The notes: generated from the letters alone by a model not told the origin. Shown: positions 1-9,360, counted from the first letter of the stretch. The stretch: 38,568 bases of DNA from Candidatus Aenigmatarchaeota archaeon (GCA_021163005.1 JAGGXP010000026.1:1-38568); one strand, 5' to 3'. Numbers and translations are program-made.

Positions 1-63
1 AAGGCAGCCTGAGGTAAGCAGAACCACAGCAATGCCAATTATCAGGAGCACATTCGTTTTCAT
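1..63 (-). CDS. lipoprotein, N-terminal fragment (truncated by window edge)
   Basis: Reverse strand from 63 reads MKTNVLLIIGIAVVLLTSGCL: hydrophobic signal plus lipobox LTSGC; runs off the window. Confidence 0.6.
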   Translation of the reverse strand, partial: MKTNVLLIIGIAVVLLTSGCL

Positions 64-107
64 AACGAGATAATTGGGTTTAATAACTAATATTTATGAC
101 ACTCTTC

Positions 108-299
108 TCAGAAGAAATCCAGAAGGTTTCCCTTCTTCTGGCGGGGCGCCTCGTAGCTCCCCTTTTCGTGCTCCTCACGGATATCAGGGAGCTCAAAATT
201 GCCGGCATTTCCGTTGCATTTGTGGGTCTTCCACGGAGCTTCGCCCCATGCGAAATTCTCCACCTTCTCTCCGCATTTCGGGCACGTCCATACAGGCAT
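108..299 (-). CDS. small zinc-ribbon protein
   Basis: 63 aa ORF starting MPVWTCPKCGEKVENF; CPKCGE knuckle. Confidence 0.6.
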   Translation of the reverse strand: MPVWTCPKCGEKVENFAWGEAPWKTHKCNGNAGNFELPDIREEHEKGSYEAPRQKKGNLLDFF

Positions 300-330
300 T
301 AATTATATTGGAAGCGCAGATTAAAAACAG

Positions 331-840
331 TTACCCTTCAGTGCCGCTGACAGAGGTTGCCTCAAGGTAATATATCTCTTTGGACGTTCCGGGGGAGCAT
401 CTGAATACATTCCTCTGAATGAGGCTTCCGAGCGCCATGACAACTGCCTTTCCGTCGCATTCAGATGACACCCTTGTTCCCAGTGGCATCCAGCTGGCAT
501 TTTCCGGAGGCATGCACCCGTCTCCCGAGCAGCTGGCATACTCGCAGCCGCAGAGGGATATTTTCCTGACAATGCCTTTTATAGTGCAGTGGCCGCATTC
601 ACGGAATGTGCCGTTGAGAAGGAGCATGTAGGTGTAATCGCCTTCCCGGAATTCACTGTAAGCGTTGAAAATTCCCGAATCATTTAACATGACGCCTGAA
701 TAGAGTGTCACATTCTCTCCGAGATATGATTCAGGGCTCTTGAAAACAGCAAGCGTCTGCTCGTGGTTCTTCTGCTCCTCGCTGATGCAGCCGGACGACA
801 ATACAATGAACATTAGTGAAAATACAAGTATCCTTTTCAT
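331..840 (-). CDS. predicted lipoprotein
   Basis: MKRILVFSLMFIVLSSGCISEE signal peptide and lipobox; Cys-rich C-terminal half. Confidence 0.75.
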   Translation of the reverse strand: MKRILVFSLMFIVLSSGCISEEQKNHEQTLAVFKSPESYLGENVTLYSGVMLNDSGIFNAYSEFREGDYTYMLLLNGTFRECGHCTIKGIVRKISLCGCEYASCSGDGCMPPENASWMPLGTRVSSECDGKAVVMALGSLIQRNVFRCSPGTSKEIYYLEATSVSGTEG

Positions 841-871
841 GTTAGAAAATAGTGGCTTCTGTTATAAATAT

Positions 872-1825
872 TCAGAACCTCACAGCATGGTAGTTGTTCA
901 GCGAAGTCCCGCTGTCGCTTGTGAATGTCAGATAGAAGTTGCCGTTGTTCTCCGTCGGGTACTCAATAAGGTCGTCGGCTGTTATGGGCTTGAGGATATA
1001 CGCCTTCTCTGTTCCGACGCCTATCAAGTTTGTCTCTTTGAAGTCCTCAGGAGTAACTGTTATCTCAGCGCTGTATAGCTTCTTGGTCTCCTCTCCCTTG
1101 TCGTTCTCCTGCGTTATGAATATCTTTAATGTCCCCGCTGAGACAGTGGTCCTGCCCTTCCTGTCCTTCAGCACGAAATATGAGTTTATGGTATCGCCTG
1201 AAAGCCAGACATCAAAATACTTGAAGCCCACTGGTTCGGTTACAATGTCCCTGAATGCCAGGCACTGAAGCTTCAGGACGCTGTCTGTTATGCCGTCGCA
1301 CGCGGCCTCGTCGAAGTCGAAGAACTCCGCCTTCTGCTCTGCATAGCTGAAATAACACTGGTCGGATGCCTTCTGCTCATCAAGTTCGCTGCATACCTCA
1401 ATGTTACCTGTCCTGAATGCAACTGCCCCGTAACATCTGCCCATGTAAGCGAAATCGCTTATTTCATCGCATATCGCGGTGCTTCTGCTCTTTACGGCCG
1501 GTTCTATATATAGAGAGGAATAGCATGAATCAAGGCCGTCTCCCTCTTCAAGAGAGCAGTTGTCGGTCTTCTCTATGCACTCGCCATTCACACATTCACC
1601 GTTCGCGCCGCATGCTGCCCCCCATCTCGGGACGTTCCTGCATTCGAAATTGGACTTCTCGTCGCACAGGTCTGCTGTGCATTCGTTGCCGTCATCACAT
1701 GATGCCGGGCACTGCTTCTGAATGGTATCGGGACCCGGTGAGTTCACAACATGGCCGGTCTGGACGCATCCGGAGGCAAGAATAAGCAGGACAAGTCCAA
1801 GCGCAAGGAAAATTGGTCTGTTCAT
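872..1825 (-). CDS. predicted Cys-rich lipoprotein
   Basis: 317 aa; MNRPIFLALGLVLLILASGCVQTG lipobox; Cys-rich segment CPASCDDGNECTADLCDEKSNFEC...CGANGECVNGECI. Confidence 0.8.
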   Translation of the reverse strand: MNRPIFLALGLVLLILASGCVQTGHVVNSPGPDTIQKQCPASCDDGNECTADLCDEKSNFECRNVPRWGAACGANGECVNGECIEKTDNCSLEEGDGLDSCYSSLYIEPAVKSRSTAICDEISDFAYMGRCYGAVAFRTGNIEVCSELDEQKASDQCYFSYAEQKAEFFDFDEAACDGITDSVLKLQCLAFRDIVTEPVGFKYFDVWLSGDTINSYFVLKDRKGRTTVSAGTLKIFITQENDKGEETKKLYSAEITVTPEDFKETNLIGVGTEKAYILKPITADDLIEYPTENNGNFYLTFTSDSGTSLNNYHAVRF

Positions 1826-1914
1826 TGGTTTAGAATTGTTGTAAAGTTTTAAATTTGTATTTTCGGACGGGAAGAACAGTTAAGACTAAAAAAACTTACT
1901 GCCAAAGAAATGTT

Positions 1915-2199
1915 ATGACGAGTTTTTACAACACAAAGAGAGCCGCATTCATGGCTGCTCTGCATGAGGTTTACAGCAATACTGGTGTGATGAATGTCGT
2001 TTTCAAGGCATACACCTCTCCGCTGGGAGAAGTGGAAAACGACAGGATTGAACTGCCGCAGAATGAAAACGGTGAATACTACAGGATAAGGATCACTCAG
2101 ACAGCAGACGGATTCAGGGCGTTCAGAAAGAAACTGCAGCCCTGGTGGCCTACGATTGAAAAAGAAGTGACGTTCATGAACCGTTCCGGGAGCAGATAA
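1915..2199 (+). CDS. hypothetical protein
   Basis: ORF from ATG 1915 (MTSFYNTKRAAFMAALHEVYSNTG...), fits the gap between flanking minus-strand genes. Confidence 0.55.
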   Translation: MTSFYNTKRAAFMAALHEVYSNTGVMNVVFKAYTSPLGEVENDRIELPQNENGEYYRIRITQTADGFRAFRKKLQPWWPTIEKEVTFMNRSGSR

Positions 2200-2208
2200 T
2201 TCACGGGC

Positions 2209-2754
2209 TTATTCTGTAGTCTCCCTGCATAGCATGGTGTCGAATATGTCCTTGACCCTCTTCATGTCGTACCTGTCCTCAAGGCAGGAATAGAATGCAT
2301 AATATGTTCTGCCGCCGCACTCAATTCCTTTGGTTTCTGTGAAAAAGACGTTTCCATCTGGCATTGTCCTGTAGTTCAGCGGATGCTTCTGAAGCACCAT
2401 GCCTCCTTCTGAGACAATGGAACTGATTATGACTGATTCATATTCATCTATAGACTCGTTCACGATGTCGAGCCTGAAGCTGCAGACGCCGTCGGGCCTG
2501 TCAAGAGATATGACATTATGGGAGCCATCCCCATTATCCGCATCTTCCCAGTCACCGGGCACGGCTATCTCGAATGTTTCTCCTGATGCATTAAACATCT
2601 GCTTTTCGAGTCCCACGTTCTTCGGTGGGGGAATGTACTGGTAATGGCCCGGCGATGTGCTGTTGTCCCCTCTGGGCATATTGCTCTGGATGCATCCGCT
2701 TATCAGGATGAGTCCGGCCACCAGAAAAATCGCAGACAGATTGCATAACCCCAT
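2209..2754 (-). CDS. predicted lipoprotein
   Basis: MGLCNLSAIFLVAGLILISGCIQSN lipobox. Confidence 0.75.
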   Translation of the reverse strand: MGLCNLSAIFLVAGLILISGCIQSNMPRGDNSTSPGHYQYIPPPKNVGLEKQMFNASGETFEIAVPGDWEDADNGDGSHNVISLDRPDGVCSFRLDIVNESIDEYESVIISSIVSEGGMVLQKHPLNYRTMPDGNVFFTETKGIECGGRTYYAFYSCLEDRYDMKRVKDIFDTMLCRETTE

Positions 2755-2781
2755 AAATATTGTTTGGTTTTCTCTTAATAT

Positions 2782-3681
2782 TTAGAATTCTTTGCAGTAT
2801 TTGGTATCGAAACGCATGGATATCGTGTTCTCCGTTATGTCCATGCACAGTTCGGCTATCTTGTGCACTGCGATGCCCGCCCGGTCCCTGTCCTCACTAT
2901 ACATCTTCATTATGTTCCTGATGCCGTTCTTTACTTCCAACGAGCCGCGCTTTCGCGTGAAAAATCCGCTTATGAGTTCTATCAGCGTCAATATGCTCCT
3001 GACATGCCGAGGCCTGGTGCCAAAATTTATCATCGTGTGCATATTGTCCCCGATGTTCTCTATTTTCTTGAAGATGAGGTTGAGAAAGAACAAATCTCCT
3101 TCAGAGTTCACGTCGTTCAGCTTCATGATTTCGGCATTTCCGAGACAGGAAAACAGTATCCTCTTGGAGAGATGGTAAAGCCGGTCTATGTTTGTTTCTA
3201 TGTCCTCGACTGTCTCTTTATCCTTTCTTTGCAGCGATTCTGCCATGTGTCGGAGGAGATACATCATCCTTTGCTCTATGTTGCCGAGGTTGATGTTGAC
3301 ATCCCTGAAAAGGAATGATATGACAAGCCTGTTCTCGTCCTCTGCTGTTATGTCGTAGCCATCGAGGTATTTAAGCGTCTTCTTAACCTGTGCCACCTTC
3401 TCATAGGGGCTGCCGGTTGTGCTTAGGGTAACGTTGTCTATGTTTCTCACATAACAGAACACCAAAAACTCGGTCACATCATCTATCTCCCGCAGACTGG
3501 CTGTCAGCGAAGAGGGTCTTTTTGCCGGAGGCTCTCCTGACCTCAGTATGATCTCATTGCGCTTTCCCCTCTCTATGAACACTGTATCGTGCTGGCTGAG
3601 GTTGTTTTCTGTTACCCATGACTTCGGAAGGCAGACTGAGAATGAGCGGTTTCCGACGCTCTGAATCTTTCGTGTTTCCAT
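2782..3681 (-). CDS. SpoVT/AbrB-domain plus PhoU-like regulator
   Basis: N-terminus METRKIQSVGNRSFSVCLPKSWVTENNLSQHDTVFIE is an AbrB-type swapped-hairpin motif; helical PhoU-like C-terminal region. Confidence 0.75.
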   Translation of the reverse strand: METRKIQSVGNRSFSVCLPKSWVTENNLSQHDTVFIERGKRNEIILRSGEPPAKRPSSLTASLREIDDVTEFLVFCYVRNIDNVTLSTTGSPYEKVAQVKKTLKYLDGYDITAEDENRLVISFLFRDVNINLGNIEQRMMYLLRHMAESLQRKDKETVEDIETNIDRLYHLSKRILFSCLGNAEIMKLNDVNSEGDLFFLNLIFKKIENIGDNMHTMINFGTRPRHVRSILTLIELISGFFTRKRGSLEVKNGIRNIMKMYSEDRDRAGIAVHKIAELCMDITENTISMRFDTKYCKEF

Positions 3682-3690
3682 GTGTTTTTA

Positions 3691-3728
3691 TTAAAGTATA
3701 TATTTAAAAGCTTTGCTATATACTTTAA
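3691..3728. repeat. 12-bp perfect inverted repeat in divergent promoter region
   Basis: TTAAAGTATATA (3691-3702) and TATATACTTTAA (3717-3728), 14-nt spacer. Confidence 0.8.
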
Positions 3729-3768
3729 ATAGCGAATTTATATAACTACTGCTTTAAAAATTTCAAAA

Positions 3769-3891
3769 ATGCTCGCCGCAGAGAGTAATGACAAAAGAAG
3801 GTTTGAAGTCCTTATTCACAGGCTTTACGAGATGGACGAGGAGCCGAGGAACGCCTCATGGCTCTACGAGATGCTCAGCAAGGGAAATTAG
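3769..3891 (+). CDS. small hypothetical protein (40 aa)
   Basis: ATG 3769: MLAAESNDKRRFEVLIHRLYEMDEEPRNASWLYEMLSKGN*, preceded by AT-rich TATA-like sequence; absent from the supplied ORF list. Confidence 0.45.
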   Translation: MLAAESNDKRRFEVLIHRLYEMDEEPRNASWLYEMLSKGN

Positions 3892-3918
3892 AGAGGTTTC
3901 TCATTACTGTGGTTTTCT

Positions 3919-6420
3919 TCATTCTTCGTACATGTCGATGTAAAGGCTGTACGGACTGCACGAGAAGGCGCCGCTGTATCCTTCGACTCCTACACGGAAA
4001 TAGCGGGAATCGTCTGTGAAACCGTCACCATCCCACGAAAACGTGATGGTCTCCTCACTGCAACCGCTCAGCTTTGAGCTGGCAAGAAGGTTGCATGAAT
4101 CGTCATACAGATAGAGATCAAAGTCCGAGCAATATGCGCCCTGCGGAGGAATCAGCCTGATACGGACTGTGAAGGTCTCCGAGATTAAGGTGAAACCAGT
4201 GTCCTCATTCGCATAAAAACGGAAGAAGTCCTTGTCACCGGATGGATATAATTTATCGCTCCATGAAACCTCGGCATCGTTTTCATGAATGACGCCAAAA
4301 TAAGACGATTGTGAACATGCGTCGTTCGTTCCCCCGTCAGAAGCGCCACTGATGCCATCATCAACCACCCCGTTGCAGTCATCATCTATGGCGTTGCAAA
4401 CTTCATCAGCGCCGGGGCTTATGTTCGCATCGGCGTCGTTGCAGTCGCCTGCTGTGGTGGCTCTGTAAATTCCTGTGGGTGAGCAAAGGCATTTGCTGTT
4501 GCCAAACAAGCCGTATCCGTCACTGTCACCGTCATAATAATAGGTTGTGCATCCCATGGCTCCTTCTTCATCAATCTCTGCGTCACAATCATCATCGATG
4601 CCGTTGCAGGATTCCTGCGCCCCGGGGTTGATATCTGCATTCTCGTCGTTGCAGTCGCCTGGTGTGGTGGCACTGTAAATTCCTGTGGGTGAGCAAAGGC
4701 ATTTGCTGTTATAAAATGCGCCGTATCCGTCGTTGTCTGCATCAGGATAGAATACAAAGCAACCGAGTCCGTCTTCCTCATCAATTTGTCCGTCGCAGTC
4801 GTTGTCGACAGCATCGCCGCATACCTCCGCGGCACCGGGATTGATGGCAGCATCGGCGTCGTTGCAGTCATTCGATGTTGTGGATTCGCCGTCCTCGGCA
4901 TCACATGAGCCGTCCGGAGCAACCACGGTGGCACCCGTCATGGTTCCGAAGCCGTCGTGGTCAGCATCGACTATGCATATCACAGACTGGTTGCCGCAGT
5001 CCTCGTCCGTCTGTCCGTCGCAGTCGTTGTCGAGGCCGTCGCATCTGGTTTCCGTCTGCTCATAATCGGCTCCGTAGTCTGAAGGACCGCATGCAGACCA
5101 TCCTGAAACGCCTGCACAGGTCTTGGTTGAACCGTAGCAGACACCTGTCTGGAGCTCGCATGGAGGCGGAGTCAGATTGTCATCTACAGCCCCGTCGCAG
5201 TCGTCGTCCAGCCCGTTGCACGTCTCTGTCTGCGGAGTTCCTGCCACAGCATCACATTCAACACCGCTTCCGTCTGTGGTGCATACAATGTGACCGTTTG
5301 ACTGGCAGGCTCCTATGCCAACTGAGCAGACATCACCAAGTGTCGGGAAATCCTCATCAGTCTGTCCGTCGCAGTCATTGTCGAGGCCGTCGCATATCTC
5401 TGTCGACGGAGAACAGTTGCTGAGTATGAAAAGATATGCCATTGAAGTGCCGGCACTGCCTTTGGTATCCCATCCTTTCACCCACAGTGTATAGGGGAAG
5501 TTTGCTGAACATGTTCCGCCGCATACATAGCTTTCAACATCAGGCCACAGAAGCATCTCCTTGCTCCCGCTTGCATTATGTTCATAATCCCCGTCGCCGT
5601 CCAGGTCCCATACGTATTTTTCTATGCTGTCCCCGCAGCCCTCATCAGGGTCGGCGCTTTCGCTTGCATCGAGTTCCAGCGGCTCCCCTTCATTTATCAC
5701 ATAAGGTCCGCCTGCATCCATCTCCGGAGGCGAGTTGGTGGTGCAGCACTCTTCCCAGTAATGCAGCCCGACTGTCCCGAGGTCAAGTATGTCTATCTCA
5801 CCGTCCTTGTTGACATCCGCGCTTGGGTTCCAATAGGGATTCCCGTAATATGTCCCGTAAGCTATCCCGACCCTTGCAAGGTCGAATATGTCCACTATGC
5901 AGTCGCCGTTGACGTCGCCGTAGACAGGCGTCAGCGTTCTCGTTCCTTTCCGGGTGCTGTAAAAGAGGTAACTGCCGTCGGGATCCGAGAGCTTGAGTCC
6001 GGAAAGGTTCATGTAGGTCTTTCCCCATATCCCGAGCGGGCTGAAATATACACTGAAGAGTTCCCTGTCACCGCTTACGCCGTTCACTGCGGGGTTGAGT
6101 CTCGTGTTGGCGAAATATACCCTGCCGTTGGCGTTGTCTATGCTCACGCCCTTCGGATAGGATGTGGATGCTCCGTCATAATTTAAGAAGTTTCCTTCGC
6201 TTACAGCATTGGCCACGAGCACAGTGGGGTCAAAGTCGAGGACAGCCTGCGCAGCATACACGTCGTCAGTGGCGTTCAGTCTCACACCGACTGTGAAATT
6301 GACTCCGCCTGTGATGACCTCGTCAGCAGGATGGACGTAGAAGACATTTTCAGCATAAGCAGCAACAGGCATAATTATGATTAAGGAAAGAACCACAATT
6401 GGAAGCATGTGCCTGAACAT
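3919..6420 (-). CDS. secreted protein with cohesin-like domain, dockerin repeats and MopE-type metal-binding repeats
   Basis: Signal MFRHMLPIVVLSLIIIMPVAAYA; cohesin-like beta region (VNFTVGVRLNATDDVYAAQAVLDFDPTVLVA); dockerin pair (YGDVNGDCIVDIFDLARVGIAYG...ADVNKDGEIDILDLGTVGLHY); many CDGLDNDCDGQTDE motifs. Confidence 0.85.
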   Translation of the reverse strand: MFRHMLPIVVLSLIIIMPVAAYAENVFYVHPADEVITGGVNFTVGVRLNATDDVYAAQAVLDFDPTVLVANAVSEGNFLNYDGASTSYPKGVSIDNANGRVYFANTRLNPAVNGVSGDRELFSVYFSPLGIWGKTYMNLSGLKLSDPDGSYLFYSTRKGTRTLTPVYGDVNGDCIVDIFDLARVGIAYGTYYGNPYWNPSADVNKDGEIDILDLGTVGLHYWEECCTTNSPPEMDAGGPYVINEGEPLELDASESADPDEGCGDSIEKYVWDLDGDGDYEHNASGSKEMLLWPDVESYVCGGTCSANFPYTLWVKGWDTKGSAGTSMAYLFILSNCSPSTEICDGLDNDCDGQTDEDFPTLGDVCSVGIGACQSNGHIVCTTDGSGVECDAVAGTPQTETCNGLDDDCDGAVDDNLTPPPCELQTGVCYGSTKTCAGVSGWSACGPSDYGADYEQTETRCDGLDNDCDGQTDEDCGNQSVICIVDADHDGFGTMTGATVVAPDGSCDAEDGESTTSNDCNDADAAINPGAAEVCGDAVDNDCDGQIDEEDGLGCFVFYPDADNDGYGAFYNSKCLCSPTGIYSATTPGDCNDENADINPGAQESCNGIDDDCDAEIDEEGAMGCTTYYYDGDSDGYGLFGNSKCLCSPTGIYRATTAGDCNDADANISPGADEVCNAIDDDCNGVVDDGISGASDGGTNDACSQSSYFGVIHENDAEVSWSDKLYPSGDKDFFRFYANEDTGFTLISETFTVRIRLIPPQGAYCSDFDLYLYDDSCNLLASSKLSGCSEETITFSWDGDGFTDDSRYFRVGVEGYSGAFSCSPYSLYIDMYEE
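4435..4710. repeat. nucleotide-level tandem duplication (210-nt period) inside the MopE-repeat gene
   Basis: gtcgttgcagtcgcctgNtgtggtggcNctgtaaattcctgtgggtgagcaaaggcatttgctgtt occurs at 4435-4500 and 4645-4710; copies differ at two positions. Confidence 0.85.
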
Positions 6421-6554
6421 AATATCATTAAGTATTAGTGTGTAAGAATTAGGTGTAAGATTTAAATTTTTTACCAAAATGTTTTTTCGTGCCCTTCTTG
6501 TATTTTTGTGTAGCCCCTGATTAAGTTTTTAATAAACGAGCAATAATTTTATAC

Positions 6555-7193
6555 ATGAAAGCCGAATACGTTCTTTCTCTTGCGCTTATAATCGCTGCAT
6601 TTGTGGTTTCCGCATGGGCATACCCAAACCTCCCGGACAAGGTGGCGGGCCACTGGAACGCCAGCGGGGAAGTGAACGGATACATGCCAAAGTTCTGGGG
6701 GCTTTTCCTCATGCCGTTTGTGATGGCATTAATGCTTCCCCTATTCATGGCAATCCCGAGGATAGACCCCCTGAAGAAGAATATTCTGCAGTTCATTGGC
6801 TATTTCCGCATGCTGGTGCTCGTGCTGTTCGGGTTCTTTTTCTACATCCATATGCTTATCATATTTGCAAACCTCGGTGTCGCATTCAACATGACGGTGA
6901 TGATGTTGCCGGCCATTGCTCTGCTGTTCTATTTTCTGGGCATTGTCATCGAGAATGCCAGGCAGAACTGGTTCGTGGGCATAAGGACGCCATGGACGCT
7001 GAGCAGCAGGCGCGTATGGGACAGAACGCACAAGCTTGGCGGGAAGCTATTCAGGGTTGTAGCCCTGCTGGCGCTTGCGGCCACGTTCATGGGAGAGTTT
7101 GGGCTCTTTGTGTTCATCGCAGCTGCAATAGCGGTTTCATTCTATCTGGTAGCCTGTTCCTATTTCGAGTATCGTAAAGAAAGCGGGAAATAG
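6555..7193 (+). CDS. SdpI/DUF1648-family membrane protein
   Basis: YPNLPDKVAGHWNASGEVNGYMPK (DUF1648-like) and NWFVGIRTPWTLSSRRVWDRTHKLGGKLF (SdpI signature); multiple TM segments. Confidence 0.85.
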   Translation: MKAEYVLSLALIIAAFVVSAWAYPNLPDKVAGHWNASGEVNGYMPKFWGLFLMPFVMALMLPLFMAIPRIDPLKKNILQFIGYFRMLVLVLFGFFFYIHMLIIFANLGVAFNMTVMMLPAIALLFYFLGIVIENARQNWFVGIRTPWTLSSRRVWDRTHKLGGKLFRVVALLALAATFMGEFGLFVFIAAAIAVSFYLVACSYFEYRKESGK

Positions 7194-7195
7194 AT

Positions 7196-7579
7196 TCAGC
7201 CGAGCTCTTTCAGCAGGTTATCTATCCTGTCCATCTTTCCCATGATTTCAAGGTATGTCTTTTCCCTGCTGCCGTTCAATTCATTTTCGTTGTATCTGTA
7301 TATGCTGTTATGTATGGCTTTCAGATAAAGCCTGTCACGCAGCGCACGGCATCTTAAAGAATCTCTGTCTGATTTGCATTCTTTAATGACATCCACAACT
7401 GAATCAGCAATGCTCCTGAATCCAAGCAGCGGCATATCTTTCTTGTATGACTCGATATTACTGAAAAAAGCCTCAGGCTCTTCAACTGCTTCGAGCAGCC
7501 TTTCTGCCTCTTCGTGGTATCTTTGCGGCACCTCGAATGACATATCTGGTATAGCATCTGAATTCCAGTGAACGTACAT
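7196..7579 (-). CDS. hypothetical protein
   Basis: ORF 7196..7633; start at internal Met (7579) preferred because the upstream part overlaps an AT-rich promoter region. Confidence 0.5.
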   Translation of the reverse strand: MYVHWNSDAIPDMSFEVPQRYHEEAERLLEAVEEPEAFFSNIESYKKDMPLLGFRSIADSVVDVIKECKSDRDSLRCRALRDRLYLKAIHNSIYRYNENELNGSREKTYLEIMGKMDRIDNLLKELG

Positions 7580-7638
7580 AACTATAAACGATATAAAAAT
7601 TGTTTTAAAAATATTCTGGCAGGCAACACTCATATTTT

Positions 7639-8310
7639 ATGAAGACAACGCAAACAACTTATATGGAAGAAAAGCCTGCCACAAAAGAGGAAAAAACCAA
7701 AGCAAAGTTCTACATCTCAAAGGAAGACATAATGAAGCTTCCTCTCGGAGGATTTGAGGGAAAAATACAGGTATTATATACAGAGGACAGGGCAGAGCAG
7801 GCGGCCCGCCAGCTGCTCAGGCACAGCATGCTCGGCTTTGACACCGAGACCAAGCCTGTTTTCAGAAAAGGCCAGAAGCAGAACCCCATAGCTCTCATAC
7901 AGCTCTCCACAGAAGACACTGCATATCTGTTCAGGGTGAACGAGATGGTCATGCCGCATTCTCTCAGAAAGGTACTTGAAAGTCCGGAAATACTGAAGAT
8001 AGGGCAGGCGCTGAAACATGAGATTATGACAATGAAAAAGGAGTTCGGTGTGGAAGGCAGGGGATTCGTGGACCTGCTCGACATTGCGCATAAGATAGAT
8101 ACTGGCCCTAAAAGCGTGAGGGGACTTTCCGCCCTCTTTCTCGGCATAAGGATATCCAAACGCATGCAGGTCACGAACTGGGAGCGCCAGAGGCTTTCGG
8201 AGAAGCAGAAGCGCTATGCGGCCACGGATGCCTGGACATGCCTTGAGATTTACAGGAAGCTGAAGCAGAGAGGGCTGATGAAAGACATCAGCAGGCTTGG
8301 CCACAGGTAA
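7639..8310 (+). CDS. 3'-5' exonuclease, RNase D/DnaQ-like
   Basis: LGFDTETKPVF (Exo I), IALIQLSTED, IGQALKHEIMTM (Exo II region), AATDAWTCLEIYRKL (Exo III). Confidence 0.8.
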   Translation: MKTTQTTYMEEKPATKEEKTKAKFYISKEDIMKLPLGGFEGKIQVLYTEDRAEQAARQLLRHSMLGFDTETKPVFRKGQKQNPIALIQLSTEDTAYLFRVNEMVMPHSLRKVLESPEILKIGQALKHEIMTMKKEFGVEGRGFVDLLDIAHKIDTGPKSVRGLSALFLGIRISKRMQVTNWERQRLSEKQKRYAATDAWTCLEIYRKLKQRGLMKDISRLGHR

Positions 8311-8341
8311 GAATTTTAAATTTTTCTCTCAATAATATACC

Positions 8342-8623
8342 ATGCCTTTGTACAGTCTTCATATACCAATCCTTAAGGAGAGACTGAATGTGATGGGGAA
8401 TCACCACGGCTACGCAGATGTCATTTCAGCATATGCAAAACAGAATACTTACTATTCTTCAGCAGAGACAGCAAGAACGGCATTCTGCAGCATCTTGAAC
8501 AGGATGCTGCCAAAGGACAGAAAACAAGTTGCGAAGGAACTCAATGAACTGTTTTTCGGGGAAGAGTCTGACAGTGTACCGGAATTCATAAGGGTTAATC
8601 AGAACGGCGGGCTGACTGATTAA
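8342..8623 (+). CDS. hypothetical protein
   Basis: 93 aa ORF in a plus-strand run. Confidence 0.5.
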   Translation: MPLYSLHIPILKERLNVMGNHHGYADVISAYAKQNTYYSSAETARTAFCSILNRMLPKDRKQVAKELNELFFGEESDSVPEFIRVNQNGGLTD

Positions 8624-8670
8624 TGTGTTTATAAAACTTTCTTCAACTGATTTCTAAATAAGGTGTCAGC

Positions 8671-9360
8671 ATGGTCGGAATCAAAAGACTGGAAAAAACG
8701 CGCTACACAGTGGATGCCGAAAAGCTATACGAGGCGCTTAAGGAGACACTGTATGCGCAGGGTATCAACGACGAGCTTGGTGCAGTCGTGGGTACTCTCA
8801 AAAGGTACATAGACCACGCAGAAAGCCTTGGGTACAGGAATCATTTTCACGTCACGGCAAGGAACGAACGCGAGGCGCTCTCAAAGGCATTCGCACGCAT
8901 ACTCCCGAACACAAGGACGGCAGAAGAGATGAAAGAGATGGAAATGCCTGTAATCATCTCCCGCTCGGGGAAAAGGTACAGCCCGAAGCAGATATACTTC
9001 AATACATTCATGAATGCTGCCAAGAGCCATGCAAAAAAGAGGGCTTTTTTGAAGCCTGGAAGAACTGTCATACCCAAAAAGAACAGTGAACTGGTAAAGG
9101 GGCTTTCCAACTTCTATCTTGACAGGGACCTGAGTGATTACAGGAAACTGCACAAAAGCGGGAAGATAGACAGGGCCAATGAATTTTACGCGAGGCATGA
9201 CATACCATACCTGGTCTATCCCACGGACAGGGCGCCTACAAAGGCCCTGATGTCAGAAAGGCTGGCTGAGCGGCTCGGTAAAAACAAATACAGGCAGAAC
9301 CTCGCCATCTATCATTCAATTGCCGACAAACAGCCGCTTCAGCTGAAGCTGTCCTTCTGA
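8671..9360 (+). CDS. hypothetical protein
   Basis: 229 aa ORF, basic, in a plus-strand run. Confidence 0.65.
   Translation: MVGIKRLEKTRYTVDAEKLYEALKETLYAQGINDELGAVVGTLKRYIDHAESLGYRNHFHVTARNEREALSKAFARILPNTRTAEEMKEMEMPVIISRSGKRYSPKQIYFNTFMNAAKSHAKKRAFLKPGRTVIPKKNSELVKGLSNFYLDRDLSDYRKLHKSGKIDRANEFYARHDIPYLVYPTDRAPTKALMSERLAERLGKNKYRQNLAIYHSIADKQPLQLKLSF

Noticed and set aside
4875-6186. Plus-strand ORFs of 182, 125 and 202 aa
   Set aside because: Antisense to the MopE/dockerin gene; low-complexity Arg/His/Ser composition caused by the repeat on the other strand
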